A stretch of DNA of 64,000 nt, from assembly GCF_020905295.1 (NCBI RefSeq), contig NZ_JAJJMM010000001.1, positions 620,001 through 684,000 on the forward strand, read 5' to 3'. The translations under genes were made by a program, and so were the position numbers. Below the pieces are notes generated by a model. That model made no database searches and had not been told where the DNA came from. It saw only the letters and a program-made list of their open reading frames with translations. Shown one piece after another: positions 24,808-34,308 of the stretch. How positions within the stretch are numbered: the stretch's first letter is position 1; the number at the start of each line of letters is the position of its first letter. This DNA comes from Flavobacterium piscisymbiosum. GTDB lineage: Bacteria; Bacteroidota; Bacteroidia; Flavobacteriales; Flavobacteriaceae.

Positions 24808-25401
24808 TTATCTGTTCCAAATTGGGCTTTCGATAATCATTGGAACTACAACTCCAATGATAAAAGCCGACATTACAAGCGCCCAATCGCGTTTTGAAAA
24901 ACGAAATACGGTTTGCACAATATAGGATATAATTAGTACCACAAACACTACAACTAACTGAGCCGCTTCGATTCCTAACGCAAACTCGCCTAAAGGTAGT
25001 AATTTTGAACTAGGTGATCCTCCTAAAATGGTCTTGAAATAATTAGAGAATCCAAGTCCGTGTATAATCCCAAAAAACAGGGTTACAAAAAACACTAAAT
25101 TCAACCCGTCACTTTTGGATGTTTTCCCTGCTGTAAAAAGATTAAAAATCGCCGTTATTAAAATGGTGATCGGAATTAAAAATTCGACCGTATTGACTTT
25201 GATAGCAATGATTCCATAAACCGAAAGCAATAAAGCCAATGTGTGACCAATTGTAAAAACAGAAACCAAAAGCAATATGCGTTTCCAGTCTTTGAACAAA
25301 TAAGGGGTTGTTAATGCAATTAAAAAAAGAACGTGATCATAAGCGTGAATATCCAAAACGTGCTTTAATCCTATTTGAAAATAAATCCAAAATTCTGACA
25401 T
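24808..25401 (-). CDS. HupE/UreJ-like membrane protein
   Basis: 197 residues with about six transmembrane segments. FQIGLKHVLDIHAYDHVLFLIALTTPYLF, with a histidine-rich first helix, and IGHTLALLLSVYG resemble the HupE/UreJ family, whose better known members are nickel or cobalt permeases. No metalloenzyme gene is near, so the cargo is unknown. It is the first gene of the run down to 22409. Confidence 0.85.
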   Translation of the reverse strand: MSEFWIYFQIGLKHVLDIHAYDHVLFLIALTTPYLFKDWKRILLLVSVFTIGHTLALLLSVYGIIAIKVNTVEFLIPITILITAIFNLFTAGKTSKSDGLNLVFFVTLFFGIIHGLGFSNYFKTILGGSPSSKLLPLGEFALGIEAAQLVVVFVVLIISYIVQTVFRFSKRDWALVMSAFIIGVVVPMIIESPIWNR

Positions 25402-25541
25402 ACGGGTAATACTATTAAATGATTAGGGGTTGTAAACTTACGATTTATTTTGAAAATTTAAAGACGTCTCATATTAAATCAATGAATATTGACAAGTTAA
25501 AATTTATGAGAAAATTAAAATTAATAATTTAAAATAAAATT

Positions 25542-25549
25542 TATCTTTG
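25542..25549 (+). promoter_or_regulatory. -7 element of the TerB-like gene
   Basis: TATCTTTG, a full match to TAnnTTTG. Its last bases form a TTG that opens the same frame, but that TTG lies inside the promoter, so translation must start at the ATG at 25571. Confidence 0.75.
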
Positions 25550-25570
25550 CCTTATAAAAATCAACAAATT

Positions 25571-26002
25571 ATGCCATTTTCAGAATTATTTGATAACGAA
25601 TTCAAAGAAAGAAACAGAGGCCATTTCTCTGCAATTGTTCGTGTAGCTTTCGCTGACGGAAAAATTAATGACGAAGAACAAACATTTTTAGATAAAATTG
25701 CTTCAACATTACAAATTTCAGAAGAAGAATATAAGGAAATCCTTAAAGATCCGTGGAAACATCCAATAAACCCTCCTTACTTATACACACAACGCTTAGA
25801 GCGTTTGTATGATTTGGCAAGAATGGTTCACGTAGACCACCATTTAGGAGATCAGCAAGAAGTAATGTTAACCCGTATGGGATTAGCTTTAGGATTTACT
25901 CCAGGAAACGTAAATTATATTGTTAGAAAAGCATTGTCTTTAGTAGATAAAAAAGTAGATCTTGATACTTTCCTTTTCGAAATGGAAAACATGAACAAAT
26001 AA
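25571..26002 (+). CDS. TerB family protein
   Basis: 143 residues starting MPFSELFDNEFKERNRGHFSAI. The all-helical TerB fold is indicated by VRVAFADGKINDEEQTFLDKIASTLQISEEEYKEILKDP, where Asp and Glu pairs match the metal-binding positions, and by a second helical half with ARMVHVDHHLGDQQEVML. The family is linked to tellurite resistance in some bacteria; no other ter genes are here, so a general stress or metal role is as likely. It is monocistronic and converges on fbp. Confidence 0.9.
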   Translation: MPFSELFDNEFKERNRGHFSAIVRVAFADGKINDEEQTFLDKIASTLQISEEEYKEILKDPWKHPINPPYLYTQRLERLYDLARMVHVDHHLGDQQEVMLTRMGLALGFTPGNVNYIVRKALSLVDKKVDLDTFLFEMENMNK

Positions 26003-26005
26003 GAA

Positions 26006-26160
26006 AGTATTCAGTTTTCAGTGGCAGTTTTCAGTCACCGTAAACAGTTTAACCAAAATAAATAAACCCGACCGTTTTTATAAACGTGTCGGGTTTGCTT
26101 TTTGTAGCCAAGTCTGAGACTGAAAACTGTGACTGCGACTAAAAACTGAGACTGAATACT
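26006..26160. repeat. GTTTTCAGT-type inverted repeat flanking a terminator
   Basis: AGTATTCAGTTTTCAGT at the left and ACTGAGACTGAATACT at the right form the outer arms, with cagttttcagtcac and gactgaaaactgtgac pairing inside them. The terminator at 26064-26096 sits in the middle. A relative lies at 48031-48100. The right arm touches the fbp stop codon. Confidence 0.75.
26064..26096. terminator. Bidirectional terminator between the TerB-like gene and fbp
   Basis: AAACCCGAC and GTCGGGTTT form a perfect 9-bp stem with an inner ACGTTTATAAAAACG-type extension, flanked by A-rich and T-rich stretches. It serves the convergent genes on both sides. Confidence 0.8.
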
Positions 26161-27166
26161 ATAAAGCTTCTGCCATAAACTGCTCCGCTTTTTCGACCAT
26201 ATTATAACTTCCGCAGAAAAAAGGAACTCTTTGGTGCAATTCTGTTGGCTGGATTTCCATAATTCTACCAAAACCATCTGTTGCTTTTCCTCCAGCTTGT
26301 TCTGCAATAAACGCCATCGGGTTGCATTCGTATAATAAACGCAACTTCCCTTTTGGTGCTTTTGAACTTGTGGGATACAGATAAATTCCGCCTTTGATCA
26401 TATTTCGATGAAAATCAGAAACTAAACTTCCAATATATCGGGAAGTATAAGGCCTGTCTTCTTCTTCTCTCTGACAATATTTAATATAGTTTTTTACTCC
26501 TTGCGGAAAATGAACATAATTTCCTTCGTTTACTGAATAGATATTTCCGTTTTGTGGAAATTTCATATTAGGATGTGAAAGGTAAAATGTACCAATTGCC
26601 GGATTCAGTGTAAAACCATTTACGCCATGACCAGTTGTGTACACCAACATGGTCGAAGTTCCATAAATTACATAACCTGCTGCAACTTGATTGATTCCCG
26701 GTTGTAAAAAATCCTCGCTTGTTACCGGGGTTCCGATAGGTGTAATTCTTCTAAAAACAGAAAAAATAGTCCCTACAGAAACATTTACATCAATGTTTGA
26801 AGATCCGTCAAGCGGATCCATTAAGATCACGTACTTATTATTATGACTGTTGTCGCTCCCCTGAACAGTAATAAAATCGTCGTTTTCTTCTGAAGCAATA
26901 CCACAGACAATCTCACGGTTTATTAACGTCTGGATAAATACTTCGTTTGCATACACATCTAATTTTTGTTGGTCTTCGCCCTGAATATTTTGTTCGCCTG
27001 CAGCGCCAATAATATCCACCAATCCGGCTTTGTTTACTTTATAGTTTACGACCTTGGCCGCCAAACGTATAGAGTTGATAATTCGGGAAAGCTCCCCCGA
27101 CGAATACTGAAATGCTTTTTGGTTCTCAATAATAAACTCTCCTAGTGTTTTATTGCGTTCTTCCAT
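26159..27166 (-). CDS. fbp: Fructose-1,6-bisphosphatase, class I
   Basis: Removes the 1-phosphate of fructose 1,6-bisphosphate in gluconeogenesis. 335 residues, the usual class I length. The metal and catalytic site shows SEEND near 95 and the signature [10 protein letters not shown] near 116-125. The C-terminal part has [20 protein letters not shown], typical of the family. It is monocistronic, with a terminator downstream and a 263-base gap to the divergent GNAT gene that shows only AT-rich sequence. Confidence 0.96.
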   Translation of the reverse strand: MEERNKTLGEFIIENQKAFQYSSGELSRIINSIRLAAKVVNYKVNKAGLVDIIGAAGEQNIQGEDQQKLDVYANEVFIQTLINREIVCGIASEENDDFITVQGSDNSHNNKYVILMDPLDGSSNIDVNVSVGTIFSVFRRITPIGTPVTSEDFLQPGINQVAAGYVIYGTSTMLVYTTGHGVNGFTLNPAIGTFYLSHPNMKFPQNGNIYSVNEGNYVHFPQGVKNYIKYCQREEEDRPYTSRYIGSLVSDFHRNMIKGGIYLYPTSSKAPKGKLRLLYECNPMAFIAEQAGGKATDGFGRIMEIQPTELHQRVPFFCGSYNMVEKAEQFMAEAL

Positions 27167-27429
27167 TGCTATATCGTTATAGTTTTTGATTATAAGTCAC
27201 AAATATCGCTTTTTTTGTGAGAATGCTTCAAAAATTATTTTGTTAGTTTGCCACTATTGTATATTTGCTAATTAAAAGCGGGAAGTATCAGATAAAAAAA
27301 TACATTTTTAGCTAATAAACGCTTAATAATAAGAATATATGAATTGCCCTTACAAGAAATTCGTACAAACAAATTTTTTAAATTTAAAGAGGGAATAGTA
27401 TATTTAGGATTAAAATAAAATTACAGAAT

Positions 27430-27918
27430 ATGAATATTAGAAAAGGAAATCCTGAAGACATGGAATCGGTTTTGGGATTAATACAGGAGTTGGCAATATT
27501 CGAAAAAGAACCGGAAGCCGTTGTAATTACTGTAGAGGATTTAGTACGTGACGGTTTTGGTGAAAAACCGCTATTTAATGTTTTTGTGGCAGAAATTGAA
27601 GATGAATCAAGCAACAAAGAAATAGTTGGTATCGCTCTTTATTATTATCGTTACTCTACCTGGAAAGGAAAAACCATACATCTTGAAGATTTAATCGTAA
27701 AAGAAAAAATGCGCGGCACAGGTTTAGGATCTGCTCTTTATGCTGAAATCATGAAACAAGGCAAAAAAGATAATGTTCGAAGAGTAGAATGGAATGTTCT
27801 GGACTGGAATACTCCTGCAGTAAAATTTTACGAAAGCTCAGGTGCAAAAATCCTTGAAGAATGGAGAGTTGTTCAAATGGATGAAAACGGAATTAATTCG
27901 TTCTTAGAAAAATTATAA
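27430..27918 (+). CDS. GNAT family N-acetyltransferase
   Basis: 162 residues. The GNAT acetyl-CoA site is seen in IHLEDLIVKEKMRGTGLGSALYAEIMKQ (R/Q-x-x-G-x-G/A pattern), followed by NTPAVKFYESSGAKILEEW, the usual C-terminal strand-helix. It resembles the spermidine/spermine acetyltransferase-like subgroup, but the acceptor is unknown. A TATATTTA near 27399 may be its -7 element. The aspartate kinase gene starts 70 bases downstream. Confidence 0.9.
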   Translation: MNIRKGNPEDMESVLGLIQELAIFEKEPEAVVITVEDLVRDGFGEKPLFNVFVAEIEDESSNKEIVGIALYYYRYSTWKGKTIHLEDLIVKEKMRGTGLGSALYAEIMKQGKKDNVRRVEWNVLDWNTPAVKFYESSGAKILEEWRVVQMDENGINSFLEKL

Positions 27919-27988
27919 AAATAAAATAAAACCAGATTTCACTCAAACCCCGAATCTGAAATCTAAAACCTGAAATCTAAAATTAAAA

Positions 27989-29251
27989 ATGAGAGTATTT
28001 AAATTTGGTGGAGCATCAGTTAAAGATGCCGATGGAATTAAAAACGTATATGACGTTTTACAAAAAGTAGGTTATGAAGATGTGATTTTGGTCGTTTCGG
28101 CGATGGGAAAAACTACAAATGCTCTTGAGGTTGTCATCAAAAATTATTTTGAGAAATCAACAGAGTTGAATTCATCTGTACAGGAAATAAAAAAATATCA
28201 CAATCAAATATTATTGGATTTATTTGAGGATGAAAAACATGAAGTTTTTACGGCTGTAAAAGCGCAGTTTTCTGAATTAGAATATTTCCTGGCACATAAT
28301 AAATCGCCAAATTACAACTTTGTTTACGATCAGGTGGTAAGTTTTGGAGAATTGATTTCGACTACTATCTTAAGTCATTATATGAATTACAGAGGTATTC
28401 AGACGCAATGGCTGGATGTTCGTAATTTTATTAAAACGAATGCTAATTACAGAGATGCCGAAGTTGATTGGGAAACGACTCAACAATTGATCAGCAAAAA
28501 TGTAAAACGCAAAATATTAAACATCACACAAGGATTTTTAGGTGCCGATGAGAATAACTTTACTACCACTCTTGGCCGTGAAGGTTCTGATTATACGGCC
28601 GGAATTTTTGCTTATTGCTTAAACGCCGAAAGTGTAACAATCTGGAAAGATGTTCCGGGAGTTATGAATGCGGATCCGCGTTATTTTGAAAATGCAAGTT
28701 TGTTAAATCAAATCTCGTATCGTGAAGCGATCGAGTTGGCTTTTTACGGTGCTACGGTTATTCACCCAAAAACTTTGCAGCCATTACAGAAAAAAGAAAT
28801 TCCGTTGTATGTAAAATCGTTTATCAACCCGTTATTAAAAGGAACCTGCGTTTCCAAAGGTGTTGATTTAGAGCCGCAATATCCTTGTTTTATTGTAAAA
28901 AGAAATCAGCTTTTGATCTCGCTTTCATCAATTGATTTCTCTTTTATTATGGAAGAAAACATCAGTGAGATTTTTGCTTTGTTTCATGAATTCAAAATAA
29001 AAGTGAATCTGATTCAGAATTCTGCGATTAGTTTTTCTGTTTGTGTAGAAGATAAATTCGAAAATTTCAATGAATTGAATGCGATTCTTTCGAAAAAATT
29101 CAAAGTTGATTATAATGAGAATGTGACTTTATATACGATTCGTCACTTTACAGAAAATGCAGCCGAAACTGTTGAAGCAAACAAAACTGTTTTACTAAAA
29201 CAAGTAAGCCGCGAGACGATGCAAATTGTTACGAAAGAGATTAATAACTAA
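27989..29251 (+). CDS. Aspartate kinase, monofunctional
   Basis: Phosphorylates aspartate, the first step toward lysine, threonine and methionine. 420 residues. MRVFKFGGASVKDADGI is the ATP-site signature, FTTTLGREGSDYTAGIFAY and VTIWKDVPGVMNADPR belong to the kinase core, and two ACT-like regions follow from about 300 (LLISLSSIDFSFIMEENISEIFALF, VNLIQNSAISFSVCVED). No homoserine dehydrogenase is fused. It stands after the GNAT gene and is closed by a strong terminator. Confidence 0.94.
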   Translation: MRVFKFGGASVKDADGIKNVYDVLQKVGYEDVILVVSAMGKTTNALEVVIKNYFEKSTELNSSVQEIKKYHNQILLDLFEDEKHEVFTAVKAQFSELEYFLAHNKSPNYNFVYDQVVSFGELISTTILSHYMNYRGIQTQWLDVRNFIKTNANYRDAEVDWETTQQLISKNVKRKILNITQGFLGADENNFTTTLGREGSDYTAGIFAYCLNAESVTIWKDVPGVMNADPRYFENASLLNQISYREAIELAFYGATVIHPKTLQPLQKKEIPLYVKSFINPLLKGTCVSKGVDLEPQYPCFIVKRNQLLISLSSIDFSFIMEENISEIFALFHEFKIKVNLIQNSAISFSVCVEDKFENFNELNAILSKKFKVDYNENVTLYTIRHFTENAAETVEANKTVLLKQVSRETMQIVTKEINN

Positions 29252-29295
29252 ATCTTTTTTATTTACGTTAATTATTTCAATTCAAATATATTTAA

Positions 29296-29328
29296 GAAAG
29301 GCTTCGCATAATTGTGAAGCCTTTTTTA
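29296..29328 (+). terminator. Terminator after the aspartate kinase gene
   Basis: AAGGCTTC and GAAGCCTT form an 8-bp stem around GCATAATTGT and are followed by a T tract. It lies 45 bases past the stop. Confidence 0.8.
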
Positions 29329-29413
29329 TAACCCATTTTATGCATTTATCGCATAAGGAATTTTATAAATAGTATGTAGTTTTGAAAAAGTGAATTAAAA
29401 GCATTTTGCTATT

Positions 29414-29629
29414 ATGAAAACCAGAACTACGCGTTTTATTATCATTTATATCATAAGCCCTCTTTATATATTAATATTGTTTAGGATTATGTTTTTTGAG
29501 GATCATGAATCTTTTACAGAAAAAATAGCGCTTCACAAAGCCGATCCAAAAATGTATCTGGCGCTTTTACTTTGTTTTATTAGCTTGTTTTTATTGCGTT
29601 GGGGAATGAAATTTCCGAAAACTTTTTAA
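29414..29629 (+). CDS. Small membrane protein, 71 residues
   Basis: Not recognised. Two hydrophobic stretches (about residues 9-25 and 48-62) separated by a charged loop (FFEDHESFTEKIALHKADPK). It lies between the aspartate kinase terminator and the convergent TonB-type barrel gene, so it is transcribed alone. Confidence 0.6.
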   Translation: MKTRTTRFIIIYIISPLYILILFRIMFFEDHESFTEKIALHKADPKMYLALLLCFISLFLLRWGMKFPKTF

Positions 29630-29664
29630 CAAAAAAAACTATTTAATGAATGTATAGTCTTTAA

Positions 29665-31842
29665 CTATCTCGCCCTATTATTCTCACTCTGTTCAATTTC
29701 TGATTTTTTATACGTTGCCTTTTTTGAATTTCCAAAACTATAAGTGGCTATCAATTTAAAATAATTGGTAGTATACGTTCTGTGATAATAGATTTCAGTT
29801 TGTCCTACGTCATAATTACCGGAAACCATAAAGTCATGAAAGATATCATTTGCGGTAAAATTGAGCTTTAGCGCCTCTTTAAAAAAGTTTCTTTCGATTC
29901 CTACAGTAACTGTCGACCTGCTATTTTCACTTCTTAATCCGTAACTCTTATCGCCCAAATACCACGCTAATAATTGTATTTTAAAAAGATTCGGAATGGT
30001 AAATGTATTATTCGAATACAGATAGATTTGAGGTTTGACCGGACCCAAAGCATATTCATAAAAATTATCGATCGATTTACTTAAATTCATACTAATTGTA
30101 TTTGTTGAATTCCACCATTTGTTTGTAAATGATCTTGAAAGCGAAGTAAAAAAAGTATGTTCTTTTTCTATATTTAGTGATCTCAAAATATAACTGTTAG
30201 GCGTATCGCCACGCAAAGCAGCTCCAGAAATTGGATCGATTTTATAGGAATATCCTATTCTAAAATCGAACTTTTTGTACATCACACCAATTTCAAAAGC
30301 ATGAACTTTTTCGGGCAATAAATTAGGATTTCCTTCTATAGTGGTAAACGGATCCTGATAAATAACAAACGGATTCAAACCCTGATATCGTGGTCTTGTT
30401 ATTCTGGAAACATACGATACATGCGCTTTCAAATCATCTGAAACATCCATATTTAGTAACACATTCGGGAAAAAGTTGGCATAACTTTTTTTGAATTCCT
30501 GAATCCCGTTTGCAGTAGTATGCAAATTATAACTTGTCCATTCGCCTCGGGCGCCAAAAGAAAAATTAAACTTCTTTCCTAATGAACTTCCATAATTAAA
30601 ATAAACCGCACTGATTTTTTCAACGTATTTAAAATCACTCGAAAGTTGATCATCAGGTTCAAATTCCCCATTTTCTATATCAGAAATCAGGAAATCTGTT
30701 CCTGATTGTACTTTCGCATTGCTAAATTTTGCTCCGGTTTCGAGCTTTGTATTTTCATTTATCTTTTTAGAATAATCTGCCTGAATACTTATAATATCAA
30801 TTGTATTATCAACATTATTCTTCAAATACTTTTCAGTATTTCGTTCGTCAACCAAACTATTTTCATCAATAAAATCTTTTACAATTCCGTTATAATTAGA
30901 GTATTGCGTTCCTATAAATAACGACGAACCTTTACTATCTGTTATGGCATTATAATTTAGATTAATGAACTGATTCAGCAACACATCATTTTTAGCAATA
31001 TCCGTGGCATAAAAGCTATTTCCAACATTATTACTGATGGAATTTCGGCTTTCTACAATTCCGCCTAAATCTTCAATATTCCCGCTATAGGCCAAGGAGA
31101 TATAATTTTTTTCAGAGAACGTGTATTGCAATCCAAACCCAAAATTAGAGTAATTATTAAACTGTCTTCTCCAATCTGTAGTTAATTCAGATCGCATATA
31201 ATCCTCCGGATTAGGTCGTGTTCTGGTTGTGTACAATAATTCACGGCCTTTGCCCAATTGCAATCCGTAATTAGTAATAAAGGAAAATTTTCCTTTTGTA
31301 TAATTAAAATCCAAAAGCGTATTCGTACTCGTTCCTGCAAATTCTGAAACGGTTACTTGCTGACTCGCAGTTCCCATTATTCCGCTTTCGATATTTTTTT
31401 TGGTAATAATATTAATGACTGCTTTTCCTTCGGCATCATATTTTGAAGAAGGATTTGAGATTACTTCAATCTTTAAAATTTGTGAAACCGGAATTGCAGC
31501 AAAACGTTCGTAATTAATCAAAATTCCGTTAAGGTAAATAAGGGCTTCACCTTTCCCGAGAACGCTTATTTGCCCTTCTGCAACAATAACATTCGGCACT
31601 CTGCCTAATAATTCATTTACAGAACTGCTTGTCGATAGCAACGTATTAGCGACATTTACATCGATTGTTCCGTTGGCTGAATATTTTACTAATGAATTTT
31701 GTCTTTTGATGACAACTTCAGTTAACTCATTATTTTGATTTGTAATTTTCTCGGGAATTGTTGGCTTAGATTGTGCTTTTATTGCTAAAGCATAAAAAAG
31801 AAGGCAATAGGTGTAAATGAAAACAGAAACTGGGAATCTCAT
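29665..31842 (-). CDS. Outer membrane beta-barrel / TonB-dependent receptor-like protein
   Basis: 725 residues. Signal peptide to about residue 23 (ending AIKAQS). A plug-like segment follows at about 40-150 (SVNELLGRVPNVIVAEGQISVLGKGEALIYLNG, then SNPSSKYDAEGKAVINIITKK). The rest is beta-barrel with many aromatic strand ends, like the OMP_b-brl_3 family. Unlike many flavobacterial receptors it has no carboxypeptidase-like domain before the plug, and no SusD partner is nearby. It lies downstream of an AraC-type and an XRE-type regulator on the same strand, which may control it. Ligand unknown. Confidence 0.87.
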   Translation of the reverse strand: MRFPVSVFIYTYCLLFYALAIKAQSKPTIPEKITNQNNELTEVVIKRQNSLVKYSANGTIDVNVANTLLSTSSSVNELLGRVPNVIVAEGQISVLGKGEALIYLNGILINYERFAAIPVSQILKIEVISNPSSKYDAEGKAVINIITKKNIESGIMGTASQQVTVSEFAGTSTNTLLDFNYTKGKFSFITNYGLQLGKGRELLYTTRTRPNPEDYMRSELTTDWRRQFNNYSNFGFGLQYTFSEKNYISLAYSGNIEDLGGIVESRNSISNNVGNSFYATDIAKNDVLLNQFINLNYNAITDSKGSSLFIGTQYSNYNGIVKDFIDENSLVDERNTEKYLKNNVDNTIDIISIQADYSKKINENTKLETGAKFSNAKVQSGTDFLISDIENGEFEPDDQLSSDFKYVEKISAVYFNYGSSLGKKFNFSFGARGEWTSYNLHTTANGIQEFKKSYANFFPNVLLNMDVSDDLKAHVSYVSRITRPRYQGLNPFVIYQDPFTTIEGNPNLLPEKVHAFEIGVMYKKFDFRIGYSYKIDPISGAALRGDTPNSYILRSLNIEKEHTFFTSLSRSFTNKWWNSTNTISMNLSKSIDNFYEYALGPVKPQIYLYSNNTFTIPNLFKIQLLAWYLGDKSYGLRSENSRSTVTVGIERNFFKEALKLNFTANDIFHDFMVSGNYDVGQTEIYYHRTYTTNYFKLIATYSFGNSKKATYKKSEIEQSENNRAR

Positions 31843-31931
31843 AGGTGTGGCAATTTAAAATTTGACTTTGTTGAGACAAAAGTCTATTCTAAATTGCAGG
31901 ATGAGGTAATCGAAACAGAAATCAGGAGTAC

Positions 31932-31945
31932 GAATTTATAAATTC
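31932..31945. promoter_or_regulatory. 14-bp palindrome upstream of the receptor gene
   Basis: GAATTTATAAATTC is a perfect palindrome in the 113-base gap between the AraC-type regulator and the receptor. It is AT-rich, so chance is possible; an operator for one of the two neighbouring regulators is the alternative. Confidence 0.3.
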
Positions 31946-31955
31946 ATACTAAGCT

Positions 31956-33017
31956 TTAAGCCTGTAAAGCCTGAAGTTGGTAGTTTAACGGTGTAGTTCC
32001 GGTATGTTTTTTAAAGGCTGCAAAAAAAGTCGATTTAGAATTAAAACCTACATCATAACCAATAGATTCTAACGTCAGTTTATCATTTGAAGTGATGATT
32101 TTGCAAGCTTCATTTATCCTGAACTCATTCACAAAACTGGTAAAATTCTTATTCAGGTTGTTGTTTAAAAACTGTGATAATTGATGAGTCGAAATATTCA
32201 TCTCTTGTGATACATCCTGTAAACTTAAATTTGGATTTTTATACAAGCTTTTTACGTTCATTATATTTTCCAGCTTTTCGGATAAAATTGCTGCTTCGGC
32301 TAACTCTATTTTCTTGCCTGAATACTTTTGATTATTTAGCAGAAATAAATCGTCTGTTTTTTTTCGGTATAAAAGAATCGAAATAATTAGGTACAAAATA
32401 AAAGAAAAAACTACTGCACCGCTGATATAAGTAGTAGCCGGAGCCCCCATTAAAGCAAGAAAATAAAAAAGAAACAAAAGAAAATTGCCTAGAAAAATCA
32501 TTCCAAACCACGTTTCTGCCGGAGTTGTTTTGTGTTTTCTTTTTATGATTTTCGCCCATATACCTTTGATCGTATAACATGAAAAAACAATATAAACAAA
32601 CCATTGAAAATAAATGATTTTTATAAAATAACCGCGCCAGAGTTTTGGGTAATATTCATATGGAAATATAATTCCAACAGTAATAATAAGTATCGCCCAG
32701 AATAAAAGTGTGAGTTTCCAGGATTTTGGCATAATATTGATTTCCTCTGTTGCCGATTTAAGAAAATAATACAAACAGGGACCAATAAAAAAACAAGCTG
32801 TAAGCCCAAATTGCAAATACATTTTTGGCAAAGCATCATCAAAATATACAAATACAGATTTCCCAATTCGTATGCTTAGTGCAAACAAAAGTGCTCCCAG
32901 GAAATAATTGGTCAGGTATTTTTTCTTTGTAAAAAAGAAGAAATAAACTCCCAGAATAATTCCGTTGAAAACTCCCAAAGCACTAAAAAAGAATAAGAGT
33001 TCTTTACTGGTATTCAT
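31956..33017 (-). CDS. AraC family regulator with an N-terminal membrane domain
   Basis: 353 residues. The first 220 hold about seven hydrophobic segments (FFFSALGVFNGIILGVYFFFF, YFLGALLFALSIRIG and others). The C-terminal 100 residues are an AraC-type double helix-turn-helix (NPNLSLQDVSQEMNISTHQLSQFLN, then ESIGYDVGFNSKSTFFAAFKKHTGTTPLNYQ). The layout suggests a membrane sensor that binds DNA directly. It precedes the receptor gene by 113 bases, which makes that gene the natural target. Confidence 0.92.
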   Translation of the reverse strand: MNTSKELLFFFSALGVFNGIILGVYFFFFTKKKYLTNYFLGALLFALSIRIGKSVFVYFDDALPKMYLQFGLTACFFIGPCLYYFLKSATEEINIMPKSWKLTLLFWAILIITVGIIFPYEYYPKLWRGYFIKIIYFQWFVYIVFSCYTIKGIWAKIIKRKHKTTPAETWFGMIFLGNFLLFLFYFLALMGAPATTYISGAVVFSFILYLIISILLYRKKTDDLFLLNNQKYSGKKIELAEAAILSEKLENIMNVKSLYKNPNLSLQDVSQEMNISTHQLSQFLNNNLNKNFTSFVNEFRINEACKIITSNDKLTLESIGYDVGFNSKSTFFAAFKKHTGTTPLNYQLQALQA

Positions 33018-33055
33018 AAATTAAGTTTGTTATATTCTGACAAAGCTAAAAAAAA

Positions 33056-33397
33056 TTAGGACTTTAATGCTTTTTTATTCTGCTTCAAATCTTTAATTAT
33101 TTTTTTCAATTCTTTGATACGCTCTTCGTATTGCACAATTATTTGATCTGATACCTGATCTGCATTGCTAATCGAGGATACTTCTTTATTGTTGAGATCT
33201 ACTTTCAGCAATTCTTCAGGAGCTATAACAAAAATTTTACAAATGGTTAAAATATGATTTGCCCACGAACTGCTTTCGCCACTTTCCATTCTGGCATATG
33301 CTGATTGAGATATATGAAGACTGTCTGCCACTTCTTCTTGTGACATGTTTTTATTTTTTCGAAGTATTTTAAGTTTTTTACCTACAACAATATTCAT
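33056..33397 (-). CDS. XRE family helix-turn-helix regulator with coiled-coil tail
   Basis: 113 residues. Residues 4-65 are an XRE-type HTH (LKILRKNKNMSQEEVADSLHISQSAYARMESG). The C-terminal 30 residues (IVQYEERIKELKKIIKDLKQNK) form a likely coiled coil for dimerisation. It lies 38 bases upstream of the AraC-type gene on the same strand, so both regulators are probably co-transcribed. Confidence 0.88.
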   Translation of the reverse strand: MNIVVGKKLKILRKNKNMSQEEVADSLHISQSAYARMESGESSSWANHILTICKIFVIAPEELLKVDLNNKEVSSISNADQVSDQIIVQYEERIKELKKIIKDLKQNKKALKS

Positions 33398-33636
33398 ATT
33401 TTATGGTATTTTTCCTTACAAACCAATAGAGGACGGTTTTATAAAAATATACTCACAAAATCTTGATTATTTTCAAATAAAAAAACAACTATAAATTAAG
33501 TATTAAAATACCCGATAATCACATAATAAAAAGCCTTACAAAGCAGTAATTTAGACCTGCAAAAAAACAAATAGATAGTATCTGAAAATCAGAGATAAAA
33601 TCTAATCATAACATAACCACTAAAATCTTAAAAAAT

Positions 33637-33717
33637 ATGAGTAATCCAACATTGTTTTTATGTCTTCTAATAATAGTTATTGCGCTTGGGTACCGATTTT
33701 CAAAAAAGCATCGTTAA
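33637..33717 (+). CDS. Very small membrane peptide, 26 residues
   Basis: ATG at 33637-33639, TAA at 33715-33717. The peptide is one hydrophobic helix (NPTLFLCLLIIVIALGYRF) with a basic tail SKKHR, the form of many single-helix regulatory peptides. It is followed 52 bases later by the DUF5808-like gene on the same strand. Evidence is only the frame and its composition. The 33398-33636 gap before it is AT-rich with nothing else seen. Confidence 0.4.
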   Translation: MSNPTLFLCLLIIVIALGYRFSKKHR

Positions 33718-33769
33718 AAATTTCTTTCAAAATTAATTAGTGATATTAAATTTAAGGTGCTAAACAATC

Positions 33770-34000
33770 ATGGGCAATAACAATAAACCTGATCAGGAAA
33801 ACCATAACGAATGGAACAATGATCCCGATAACTGGATTTGGGGAATATTTTATTATAACCCAAAAGACAACAGATTATTTCCTCCCAAAAGAATCAAAGA
33901 ATTTGGCTGGACGATTAATTTTGCCAATCCCAATTCTGTTTTTATAGCCTTGATTATAATTGCCATACTTCTTATTCTGGGGGAACATTACACTAATTAA
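33770..34000 (+). CDS. DUF5808-like small protein
   Basis: 76 residues. The middle reads WGIFYYNPKDNRLFPPKR followed by GWTINFANPNSVFI, a combination I associate with DUF5808, and residues 55-71 form a membrane helix. The N-terminus is polar and Asn-rich. The function of the family is unknown. It lies in a small plus-strand cluster with the 26- and 56-codon membrane peptides. Confidence 0.7.
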   Translation: MGNNNKPDQENHNEWNNDPDNWIWGIFYYNPKDNRLFPPKRIKEFGWTINFANPNSVFIALIIIAILLILGEHYTN

Positions 34001-34047
34001 ATTCAAAAAAAACCGGGTAACGTCTCCTGATTAATATTCATTACAAC

Positions 34048-34218
34048 ATGAAATTCTTTATATTCAAATATAGCATCGCTATTATAAGCTGTCTATATTT
34101 AGCCTACTTTTTTTATAGCCTGGGTCATACCGGCAATATGATAAAAGCCGGGACATCAATTGTATTAGCACTATTAATTTCTGTCTCGATGTACAGTGAG
34201 ATAAAAACCAGAAAATAA
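34048..34218 (+). CDS. Small two-helix membrane protein, 56 residues
   Basis: ATG at 34048-34050, TAA at 34216-34218. Two hydrophobic stretches (FIFKYSIAIISCLYLAYFFY, then GTSIVLALLISVSMY) joined by SLGHTGNMIKA, and a basic tail EIKTRK. It begins 47 bases after the DUF5808-like stop on the same strand. Composition and a clean frame support it; no family was recognised. Confidence 0.5.
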   Translation: MKFFIFKYSIAIISCLYLAYFFYSLGHTGNMIKAGTSIVLALLISVSMYSEIKTRK

Positions 34219-34308
34219 CTCGAAAAACACACCTAAAATCTCCAAATTACAGACCCGGCATTTCCCAATTATAAATACTACTTTTGATTTTTTAGAGTTA
34301 AAGTATTT

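Noticed and set aside
25547..25570. Earlier TTG start for the TerB-like gene
   Set aside because: The TTG is part of the TATCTTTG -7 element, so it is upstream of the transcript start.
29252..29413. Lysine riboswitch or leader near the aspartate kinase gene
   Set aside because: The only structure is the terminator downstream of the gene; upstream (27919-27988) there are just short degenerate repeats.
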